A DNA stretch of 64,000 nucleotides, taken from NCBI GenBank assembly GCA_963082875.1, contig OY720099.1, forward strand, positions 5,022,001 to 5,086,000. Direction: 5' to 3'. Under the pieces are notes generated by a model, which worked only from the letters and a program-made list of their open reading frames with translations, ran no database searches and was not told the origin of the DNA. The translations under genes and the position numbers were made by a program. Positions 45,953-56,700 of the stretch are shown here, piece by piece. Every line of letters starts with the position of its first letter. Positions within the stretch are counted from its first letter, which is position 1. Source of the stretch: Corella eumyota. Its lineage: Eukaryota > Chordata > Ascidiacea > Phlebobranchia > Corellidae.

Positions 45953-48900
45953 ATGGAAGAGTTTAGACAACTTTTTCTGCGCATGTGCAAAGAATATGGT
46001 AGTGATCCTCAAGAAGCAGTATTACAACGAATAAGTGACGTCTCCAATAAAGAAAACAACTCTGTTTTGGACTTATCAAACCACTCATTATCTATTGCAA
46101 CGTGTACCGTGCTTGGGAAAATCTTATCTAACGATCTTATGTTTACAAGTTTGATTTTGTCTGATTGTATGCTGAATGAAGAAGGTGTCAAGTTGTTGCT
46201 GTATGGTTTAGCAAAGAATTCTGTGCTTCAAACAATGGATTTAAGAGGAAATAATTTAAGACAATCATCATCGGAAAGTTTGGGATATTTTTTCAAGGTA
46301 TTTTCTGTTTGTATGTTGTATAAAATATTAAAACAACGTTTTTTTGTGCAAATTATTGATGTTGGATTTACCACTGTTCTTTCTGGATTTGGTAACAAAG
46401 GGATCTTTAGGCGAAATGCTAGAACAATAACTACTTAAGCTTAAACAATAATCTAACCAATACTGTTAACTTAACTTTTAAGGTTTCATAAAAAAGATAA
46501 CACAGACAAATTAAAATAGGGTCAAAAAAATGTTTATAAAGTGTTATTAATATTTACTAATAATAAACACAACACTTAACTTACCAAGGCAAAAAAATAA
46601 ACTAATTTTTTTTTACAGAATAATCACACACTTACAAGTTTAGTGTTGGAGTGGAATTCTCTTGGTGTATGGGAGGGTGCTTTCTCTGTTTTGTGTGAAG
46701 GTTTGTCAACTAACACCTCACTTCGCTATCTTGATCTTCGTAACAATCAAATTGACCACAAGGGTGCACAAGAGATTGCTAGATCACTAGCATGCAACAG
46801 GTATTTTTTTTAATTTGTACTATTTTTACATTATTTATTTTTATTTTAATAGCTGATAGCCTGTCCAATGGTTAGAATTACAACTGTCGTAATATGGTTG
46901 CAACTCTCAAAAAAATACCCTTACATCACAAACAGCAGTTTTTTATTTTGCAGGACTATAAATTGGACATACACAAAAATTTTTAACCTCTAAGCTTCAT
47001 TCTATATCTGGTTTTGTTTAGCTGTAGGCTTTGGCTAGCACTAATTATGTTTCTATGTTTTTTAGTTGTTTATCAACTCTTGATTTAAGATGGAATAATA
47101 TTGGTTTGGTTGGTGGAAGATCGATTGTTGAAATGCTTCATAAAAATAAATGTCTTACTCAGGTATATATAGACTTTAGTTTAAGATTTTAGTTTTTAGT
47201 TAAGACTTTTTTGGCAAGACTTTAGTTATTTTTTGGCAATTTTTTTTGGCAGGTCAATGTAGCGGGTAATAATGTACCCCATGATGTTGTAAGTGCGATT
47301 GAAATTGCAACAAAATCAAATGAAGGCAGTTTTCGGGTTACGCAGGAAAGTATGAGAAGAACAAACACTCTAAACAAGTAGTTTATTATAACATAATATC
47401 TTTCTTATATATCTGGACAAATTTATTTTTTATGTTTTTTTGTGCAAGATTTGTTTTTTTTTCCGCTAAGGAAAATTTTTTTAACAAAAAATAGTGATTC
47501 AAGTTTTAAGATATAAACATTTTATTAACAGGGAGATTGAGATTCTCAAAGCTGAGAAGAAAAGGCAGATGATGACATTAATGGATGATGTGGAGTTAAC
47601 TCGAAGTCAACTCGACCTAACAAATAAGTCAAACTCACAAACAATTAACCATCTTCAAGGCACACTTGAGGAAAGAAAAGCCGCCTTAAATGCTCTCAGG
47701 TACAGTTAAGAAAATTTTTAGTTTGTTGTAAAGTGTAAGATGTCAATTCAATTTATTGTAGAGTTATCTATGAATATTGAAGCTTTGTTAACAATATTTT
47801 TATCTAATTTAAAAGCCTTATAAAATTACTGCTTTGTTGTTTTCGGGTAAATTATCATGAATATATATAACTTGTGACTGTATTACAACATTCAAAAAAA
47901 TATGGCAATTTATATTTTGGTTTTGTTATCGGAATTTTTTTTTTCATTAGAGCTAAACTTGACATGTGTGAAGCATCGTTACGCATGAGCGAACAAAAGG
48001 TCAAAGATCAAACTAGTTTGTTGGAAATTTGTCGTAAAGAAAATCGAGAACTCATTAAAAGTCACGAGTCAGCAATGAGTCGAGAGAGAGATGATAAAAA
48101 CAGAATTCAAGTAACTATGTTTTATATTCAGGGTTGTTTTATTTTATAATTTTTTTAACACTTTTTAGGTGATAGGTTTATATTTTACAAAAAAAGGGCT
48201 GTTGTGATGTTTTGTTGTTTTTAAGCTATTTGTAAACATTAGCTCAAAGGCAAATAGTATGGTATTGGTGCAGCTTGAACCCGAAAACTTTCGGGCTGTA
48301 GCTCAGTGCTATAATCGGTATACCAAACTACTAAACATTTTTTAATATTTGGGATATTAATTATTCATAAATTTTTTTTTATTTAGGATCAATTGGAACA
48401 AGACCTACAAGATTGCAAAGCAAGGTTAAAAGATTCACAGCAGAACAATAGTGATTTGGATAGAAAATGTAAAATGCAACAAGACCAAATTACATTGTTA
48501 AAAGAAAATATGGTGAACTTGAAAGCAGAACATAGGTAACCTCTTGTTAATTTTGAATTTTTTTGTGTTTAAAGGCATAGCATACCAATTAAAAACATTA
48601 CTTTAATTTTAATAACCACTACATTGAATTTCTGGACTTTTGTACACTAGCTTAGCATGAATAATTGGTCTTAAAAAAATTAAACAAAAAAATGTTTAGA
48701 TTGTTTCAAGTTACTAGTGAAGACAGACTTGCCAACGAACGAAAAAGAATGCAAATTGAGATAGAAGACAATAAAGAAAAACTAAACAGGGAGAGTGACC
48801 GCTTACATGCCGATGCCACGGCCACGAGGCAGGCTTGTGATGCGCAAATCATCAAATTGAAGGAGTCGTACGAAGATCTGATGAACGAAAATTCAGATTT

Positions 48901-50603
48901 GAAATCGAGAATAAATCAGGAAAGATGTGATAATGAGGAAAATATCAGAGAACTAAGAAAACAACTAAAGGATGAAGAGAGTGTAAGTTTATAAGTTGGC
49001 AGCATGGTGTAGTGGTAAGAACACTTGCTACACCACCATGAGGTCATAGGTTCATTCCCCACTGCTCTCCTGTTGAGCCAGCACTTAATCAGCAGCATAA
49101 TTATCAGGCAATAATAATCTCTATAATATTCAAAACTGCTAAAGGCAACTCGAGACAGGGTCGGAATAATTTATGTTACTCTATGTTTAGGTTGCGCGTT
49201 CGACCTTCCTACATCAAGGATAAAACAAAAAAACAATAATATTAAAAAAAACGTATTTTGCAATACTATTATACCAACTATTGGGGGTTTTTCTAAATAT
49301 TGTCAAAATTATTTACCAATTTTTTACCCACTGCACAACCTGCCTGATAATTTTACAAATGAAATGTTTTAAGGTTTCCGTGGAAAAATTGCAAGAAAAA
49401 ATCCGAAACATTTCAACAGAAAAGTCAGAAATTTCCAAACATCTTTCAGTTACCTCGACCGAGTTAGCTGAGCTACAAGCCAGTAAAAATTCACTCTCGA
49501 TTGAAAATGACGGACTTAAAAGAGCCCTGAACACAATTCAAAGACAACAAGCTAACAAGGAAATTGAAATTGAAGAAAGGATAGCATTTGTGAGAACCGA
49601 TTATAAGAAAAAGTGAGTTTTGTTTTTTTGTTATTTTTTATTTAAATATTTTTTTAGGATTTATAAAAGTTACCTTTTTTCTGGATCAGTTTTTTTATAT
49701 TTTTTTGGATAAGTGTGAGCTGTTGGTCTTTTTTAAGCTATTGGGGAAAATACTGGGCGTAAAACCCAGAACTTTTCGGGTTATACTTTGCTGCAATGTT
49801 TACAACACAACACTACAAGCAACTTAATATCTTAAACATTAAGTTATTCTTTTTGTTTAATATACACCTTAAATTGCCTATGCTCTTTATTTTTAATGTT
49901 AAAGACTCTGTCTTTAAATGCTTTTTAAGTAGGCCTATTAAATACTATAGATTTTCAAAATTGCCAGAAACACACAGAAAGTGACTATTTACCACACAGG
50001 ACCACACAGAACGCGTTGACTGTTTTTATTCGGGGGATACTGTCATTTAATTTAAAAAGGCAAATACCAACATTGGGACACTTTTTAGTAAGCCCAGCCC
50101 TAACCCTCTTTTAAAAATACCCTTAGTTGCCCTAAATACAAAAAACAGTCTTTGCGATTTCGCATTTTTTTTTTTCTGTGTGGTAAATGTATTGTTCTTT
50201 ATGGCATGTGTGGTCCTGTGCAGGACTGTCTATAATAATGACAAGTGTTTCACATTGAATCACTTCACCAGTGGTTTTACTCTAGAAAAAAAACCTTTGT
50301 TTCTTACAATTTCTCTTACCCTTTAGAATTTTAAGTCTTGAGGATGAATGCGCCCAAAGTTCTTCCCTCCGCGAAAAAGTCGTCGTTCTTGAAACAAAAC
50401 TCGCAGAGCAAGCCTCTTCTTATCGAATAACTCTAGAAGAAAAAGAGCGCTTGCTCGAGCGTGCGGAAGAGAGCCTTCGTCAGGTAGAAAGAAGGGCGGA
50501 GCAAGAGAGAGAGGAGGAAAAAAGGCGAGCCGCAGCTCTGCAGACGGCAGTGTTGACCTACGTTCAAGGAGCAACCGGTTATAGCTCGCCAAGAAAAATG
50601 TAA
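45953..50603 (+). CDS. LRRC45: Leucine-rich repeat-containing protein 45 (centrosomal linker)
   Basis: Ten exons (45953-46297, 46619-46800, 47066-47162, 47253-47377, 47532-47699, 47951-48110, 48387-48535, 48700-48982, 49374-49612, 50327-50603) give 674 residues, essentially the vertebrate length. The start [20 protein letters not shown] and EAVLQ match LRRC45. Ribonuclease-inhibitor-type repeats follow, such as [52 protein letters not shown] and [16 protein letters not shown]. From about residue 265 the protein is a continuous coiled coil, ending [20 protein letters not shown] as in the vertebrate C terminus. LRRC45 is a fibrous linker component joining the two centrioles and also works at the basal body. 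AATAAA is at 50875-50880. Confidence 0.96.
46857..46977 (+). repeat. Interspersed repeat C
   Basis: GTCGTAATATGGTTGCAACT, TACCCTTACATCACAAACAG, CAGTTTTTTATTTTGCAGGA and TAAATTGGACATACACA match the copy at 43796. It lies in LRRC45 intron 2. Confidence 0.6.
48255..48350 (-). repeat. Family B tRNA-like head fragment
   Basis: On the plus strand it reads GCTTGAACCCGAAAACTTTC and GGGCTGTAGCTCAGTGCTAT. The reverse complement resembles the family B head at 43982. It lies in LRRC45 intron 6. A further diverged piece is at about 49725-49800. Confidence 0.4.
48997..49226 (+). mobile_element. tRNA-headed SINE, family A, internally deleted
   Basis: Starts TGGCAGCATGGTGTAGTGGT only 14 bases after the LRRC45 exon 8 donor. 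The GCGCCC hairpin part is missing: CACTGCTCTCC runs directly into TGTTGAGCCAGCACTTAATC. The tail GTTACTCTATGTTTAGGTTG and ATCAAGGATAAAA are intact. Confidence 0.85.
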
Positions 50604-50751
50604 CAACTGTGACGTAATGAATAACGAGTAGACTAGAGATGTACTAAAATTAAACTCAACTTTCAAATATGCTCAAAATCTTTAAAAATTTTTATTTTTG
50701 TTTTAATATTTTAATTTTTAGGTTAATATTACGTCATTTTATTTCATTTAG

Positions 50752-51939
50752 CGTATCACGTGACTTGGTTTAACCTTTAGAAATCACAAGATCAATTCAT
50801 TTAAGTCATTTATTAATCTATTTGCAAATACTTTACATAAATGTTTTTGTAGTTCAACAGTATTGGTGAACTAAAATAAACATTCAGTTGGTATTTCTAT
50901 TTCAAGTTAAAATATTTTATATGTTTTTTTGATTGAAAAACTTTTTAAACAACTTAATTTTATAGTCAAACGTTTATTTTAAAAATACATTGTTTTATTT
51001 GTTGCTTAAAATGTTTTTTTTACTGTGATGATATTGGGCTTCAACGTCGATTTTTATTTTTTTACTTTTAAATAATTAATTTCACATTTATTTTACATAA
51101 TAAAATGCACCACTGTAATTGACCATTTTATTTTGTTTAAGTATGTAGAAAGATCCGATTGTTGTTTTGGCTGCCAGTGTTTGTGCATGTTATTTTATTT
51201 AAGAAAGGGTTAGAAATATTTTTGCCTTACTTACTTTCTTACCCCTTCCAGCCTACCCTATCCTTTTACCCGCCTCGTCTTACTTATCTTTTTTCCCAAC
51301 CTGCCTATCCCTTCCTCTTACCCCACCCCGTCTACCCTTTTCTCTTTTACGTTTAATAATGTGATACGATAAAAAGGCAGTAATGCCTGACATTTATTAA
51401 CTTAGATTAAAAAATTGAGATAACCAACCTATATTAACGAAAGCACAATTTAACCAAAGTTAAGAGGTCCGATAATAATTTTGAAAATTTACTTAAAAGT
51501 TGAATTTTTACGCAAAAGTTTACTTCGTTAATCAACGATTAACGGTTTGGTGCCCACCTCTGCTGTGCGGATATGACGTCATCAAACAGCTCGACTTTAC
51601 TCGAAAACATATCGCTACAAAGTTCAAAAGTATTTCCGATATAATTCCTAGAATATGGAATTCAAGTTACATGCCATTCGAATTGTTTTTAATCAGTGTA
51701 TCACGTGATTTTTAAAATTTTTGGCTTTACGTCACATAATCACTTGCATAAAATACTTTTAAGCTTTCTAATTCAATATTATTTTAAAATTATTTTTTTT
51801 TAAATTTTTGTTGTATTTTTTACTGTACTCATCTTAAGCTTTAAAATCGATTTTTATTATTCTATTTTTAAATAATAAGTTTTCGCATTTATTTACACTA
51901 AAGTTGACCAAATTAATTTTTTTATTGAGTATGTAGAAA
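50752..51939 (+). repeat. Diverged local direct duplication
   Basis: Copy 1 (about 50752-51152) and copy 2 (about 51697-51939) share, in the same order, GTATCACGTGA, TTTACTGT, CGATTTTTATT, TTTTTAAATAAT, a CATTTATTT block, TTGACCA and GTATGTAGAAA. Spacing differs by insertions. No coding content is evident. Confidence 0.5.
51224..51352 (+). repeat. Pyrimidine-rich tract
   Basis: About 130 bases that are almost entirely C and T on the plus strand, with recurring TTACCC, CCTACCC and CCTATCC words. It stands out against AT-rich surroundings that are otherwise mixed on both strands. Confidence 0.6.
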
Positions 51940-53640
51940 TGATATAACAATTTTTATCAACCGTTTGGGTTTATAAATAAATTGCAATATTTTGTTATAT
52001 AAAAAAAAACAATGTTGATTTTTAAAAATGTTATTGATGAAAATAAAAATCATGACTCACTTAAATAATTAAATCGCTCGCTTGTATTACATTACGTTAT
52101 TCAAGGTGTGCCAAAAATAGTTCATTAATATAATCTTTTATTAAGCACAGGAAATTGAATGATGACGGCATTGATGTTGTTATAAAATAATATAAAAATT
52201 TAAATTTTCCAAGTACAACTTACTAAGAATTTAATTATTTGTAGTTGAGTATCAAGTTAATTGCCAATAGGAAGCAGTATTGATTTTAAATAGCAATTCG
52301 AATTACAAGATTAAGTTTGCAGCCGAAGTACGTGCGGCTTTTGCTGGACTTTGTAAACATGTCATTTATAAAGATACGAAGTATTAATGCCGATAATACG
52401 ATGTGGTCGCCGGTAATTTTAAGAGTTCTTGCTCCTACAATATTCCCAGCTGTATTTCATGCCCTCGGGGTATACTTGAGAAGGCTTTTCGAACTCCTGA
52501 AGTCATCAAAAATAGCTGGCGGCCTAGTTTGTTTTATATAAAACCGATCGCCTGTTTTCGCTTTTCATAACAAGATCTGCACGTGTTGTTTTAGGTCATA
52601 TTTTGTGGACTTGTTTTCGAGTTTCAATCAGAATTGGGCTTAATTTAAAACAACAAATAATTTTAAGAGGTTAATTGTAACAAATAACTTAGTTTTAGAC
52701 AATTAATGTCAGCGACATTACCAAACATAGTCAACGTTAACCTAACCAGTCATTAAAATATTTAATTTAAACCCATAAAAAAATAAAAAATATTGTTGTT
52801 AATTGGGGATAAAAAAATGCGGGTGTTTCCCTATTTGTTTTTTTGTTTTTAAAGATCTAAGTTTGACGTCACGAGTATTTATCGTGTAGGTGAAAAGAAA
52901 AGCGTCATAAAAAATGCCTCGTCTCAACTTAAAGGCACTTGTGTTAATTGTTTTTAACTTAAGAACACTGTGTTAATCGTTTTTAAGCGTGGTTCGTATA
53001 TTAATAACTATATGACGTCAAATCAATTAAATCATAAAACCACTGTCTGTTTATGTTTTAGTTTTATTTATTTAGCTGCAGATAAAAAACGTGTTAGGGC
53101 AAAACAGAAAATAGAATTTTAATCTACGAAGCATCAATTGTCGCTTACCATTTTTTTGGTTAATTAAGTTAACAATAGCTTGTGTTAGTGGGCTTAGTAT
53201 TGATTTAAATTTTTATTTCAACTCATTTTTAATCATGTTTAAAGTATTTTTAATAGTTTAAGTTAAAAAGCACAATGTTAAAATGTAAGAGCCTATAAAA
53301 ATAATAAGTTCTGGACTTTTAGCCTTAATATAAGATTTTTAATAAAGCGCTTAAAGAAGTGATAAAGAGTTTAAGAGACTTCAATTGTTTTTATTTTTTT
53401 TTACTTTTTGTTTTTCGAGTGTTTTTCTTGGAACCGTGTGAAGTGGTTCTAGTTCCTTAAATCTTAAGGGAATTTGGCTGAGCTCAGCGTTTTTAAAATT
53501 GTTTTTTTGCTAACCACTTTTTAATTGAAGCAAAAGAAAAAGTCGATAATATAAATAAATGTTTCCCGTCGTGTTTTCATCACAAAGATTGTTTTACAAA
53601 ACCACATCATATTAAAATTTAATTTTAATTGTTAAATAAA

Positions 53641-53650
53641 TATATAAAAT
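53641..53650 (+). promoter_or_regulatory. TATA-like box upstream of the TEP gene
   Basis: TATATAAAAT about 110 bases before the ATG. A candidate 3' splice site (ATATGCAG ending at 53728) lies between it and the start codon. AT-rich background makes chance occurrence likely. Confidence 0.25.
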
Positions 53651-53759
53651 AGATAGATTTGTTAGTTAGGCAGTTTATTTTTATTATTTGAAATGTTTTA
53701 AAAAATAAATCTTTATGTTAATATGCAGATTTTAATTTTTATTGAAAGTAAAAAACAAA

Positions 53760-56700
53760 ATGATTTTAAAGATGTTTTATGGAGTGGTGATATGTTTAAT
53801 GTTGTGGGCAACTTCATCTTTTGCTCAAGATAATAAGTAAGTAAAATAAATTTTAAAACCATCTGAAAAAATTTATTCATTGAAAAAAATTAAATGTTAT
53901 TTTAATAAAAAAAGATGTATATATACAAAATGCCAACAATTGAAAAATAATGTTGCTTATATTTTATTGCTGACATCTTTTAAAAATTTAAAAAATGTAA
54001 TAAAAGCAAGTAATTAAAAGAATGTTGTAAAAATTGTGAATCATTTATAAATATTGCTTACTTTAATTATGTTAAATTGAAATGTTTAGAATCTAACTTT
54101 GATTTTTTAGTACTTATGCGATTTATGTACCGAAGTACATTCGACCGGCTTTCGATATTTCAATTACGGTCTCTATTTTGAGATCAGATAATCCAGTTTC
54201 TGTTACTGCATTTTTTGAATCATCGGACAACGAGATTTCTTTTACTGTGACTCGCAATGTTAATAGCGGTAAGATAATTTTTTTTTATAAATTTAAAATT
54301 TTTATGACTGAACATAAAAATTAAAAAAAAAATTTATTTCTTGTGCTTTTTAATTTATTTCAATTAGTTTTGTAAATGCTCGAAAAAAATGTAAGATTAG
54401 ATTTTAAAATGTTTACACTTGTTTTATTTTAGGTGGCAGTGAAAGATTTACTTTGGGACAGGTAGGGTCAATAAATTTTAACTTTTTTATAAATTTTAAA
54501 AAATTAAAAAAAAAAATTATTTAAAAAATTGATTGTTACAATATATTTCATGGATTATTTTTTTAGGTTCCTATTGGTTATGATGGTAGCACATCTTTCA
54601 CTTTAACAGTTACTGGAGTTGATTCCACTGATATCACAAATGTTTTGTTTGAAAATAGCACAAGAGACTTTGAATTTGAAACTAAGGCGCTTTCTATTTT
54701 GATTCAAACTGATAAGGCTATTTACCAACCGGGACAAATAAGTAAGAAAATCTACTTTTCTGAAGAATATAATTTTAAACTAATTTTTTTTTATATATTT
54801 ATACTTAAAATGTAAAAAAAAACAACGATAAAAAAAAAATTTTGTTGAAAAAATTTAATTTTAGAATGTTGCTATTTTTTAATATTTTCGTCACACTTTA
54901 AGTGACATTTTTTTGTACATTGAGATCGAAAATTCAAGTTAATAAAACTCTAAAATTATTTAAATTTAAATTTTTTAGTTAAATTTCGTGCTGTCTGCCT
55001 CAAACCAGATCTTAAGCCTTTAAAAGGAACTGTCCAATACACAGTAGCTGATCCTAACGGTAACATAGTATTACTGGAGAGGGATGTAGAACTAGAACAT
55101 GGTGTGGCAGGTAGTGAGTTGCAATTAAGTAAGGATGCAGTGGAAGGGGACTGGAAAGTCAACTTTAAAGCAGAGGTTCGTAAATTTTCACGAAAAAAAA
55201 ATTTTGTTAAAAAAATTATTTTTTCATAAATTACAAAAATTTCAATTTAAAATGTTTGGTAAAATAGAGTGTTGTATTTTTTGACGCCTTGGTTTGTCAA
55301 GTTTAAATTCAATTTAAATTTCTAAAAAATAAAAATTGTGATTAATTTATTCCAACAAAAAGTTGGAAAATTTTTCCATTTTAATGTTTTTTGCAAAATG
55401 CAGCAAGAGCCTAAATGCTATTTTTAAATCTTTGCTCTTAAATTTAATTTTAATTTATTTTAAACCGCATAGCTTTAAGCAATGTTTGATGATATGGTAG
55501 TACCAGTTGCACAAAAAAGTTATTTCCAATTGGTGGTAATTGTGTGTATGTATTTTACAAGGTATAGATTTTGCCTTAAGGTGCATTAATATGTTGTTTT
55601 TACTAAAAACCCCAAAAAAATTTTTGTGCAATCTAAAATAACTTGGTATTTGGAAAATGTTTGTTGTGTAAAGTTGCAGACATTATTTTAAACTGTATTT
55701 AACATGTTTCAATTCTATACCAAATAATAATTTTTTAAAAGGTATTTATATATACTTTTTTCAAAAATCTAATTTTTTATGTTTTGATAAAACTAAACTA
55801 AAATAAAATAATGTTTTAGGGATACAATGAATCTATATCATTAAGTGTTGAACAATACAAACTACCCAAGTTTAAAGTGGAAGTGGAGGCTCCATCTTAT
55901 ATTTATCCGGGCTCTGACAGTGTGACAATTAGGCTAAAGGGAACGTAAGTACATGTTGTTTTATTATAAGGTTTTTAAAACAATTTTGTCATAACATCTA
56001 AAATATTAAAAAAAAAGGTTTTTACAATTTTCAAAAAATCACTTTGTCCTTATAAATTATGTAAATAAAATGCAAATTAAGTTCTTTGTATGTAGTATCA
56101 ATATCGTTCAAAATTAAAAAGAACATTTTTTTAGTTACACATTCGGCAAACCAGTTGAGGGAAAAGCGAAACTTAATATACAGTTGGAGTATAGCCATGG
56201 TGGCATTGTGTTCAGAGAACCAGTTGCCCCGGTTCTTTTGATCCCCGGGGGTCCACCCCCACCCCCAGTTAAAGGAAAAATCACTGTTTTGTTTAACGTA
56301 ATTATTTTTAAATTATAATTTTTTTTTTATTTGAATATTGGCATTGTAAAAAAGCATTAACATAGTTATTCAAGCTCAAGTTCTGGATTAATGTAAAACT
56401 TTAAATAAAGAAAACTGCTGCTCCGGCAAAAAAGGAGATGTTGCCATACTTTTTATAAAGTCTAAAAACTTTTTGGCAACCTTATAAAAAGTAGATTTAG
56501 TAAATAAAACAATGTTTTCATTTAGCAAAATTATTTTTAATCTGAGTAAAGGTACCAGAAGTAATCTTCATATATAATAAACTTTGGCTTTTTTAATAAA
56601 ACTAATGTTTTATATAAAAATACATTTTTAAAATAAATTTTTATTTTAAAGAATTTTGACGGCGAAGCGGAATATGTTCTTACAAGAGATGCTGTTACCG

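Larger units (their letters stand above)
50604..53759. other. Spacer between LRRC45 and the TEP gene
   Basis: About 3.2 kb with no supportable gene. It contains the LRRC45 3' UTR and a diverged local duplication (50752-51152 against 51697-51939). It also has a strongly pyrimidine-rich tract (51224-51352) and three TGACGTCA palindromes (51574, 52864, 53013). TATATAAAAT at 53641-53650 may be the TEP TATA box. Short open frames here show no family pattern. Confidence 0.55.

Noticed and set aside
50323-50666. Two overlapping minus-strand open frames
   Set aside because: Both are antisense shadows of the final LRRC45 coiled-coil exon.
51159-51356. Open frame across the pyrimidine-rich tract
   Set aside because: The Pro/Leu/Tyr-rich translation follows from the C/T bias.
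51500-51715. Open frame of 71 codons in the spacer after LRRC45
   Set aside because: No similarity to LRRC45 or another family was recognised, and it overlaps a duplicated non-coding block.
52317-52541. Open frame of 74 codons before the TEP gene
   Set aside because: Somewhat protein-like and less AT-rich, but no motif, splice partner or family match was seen.
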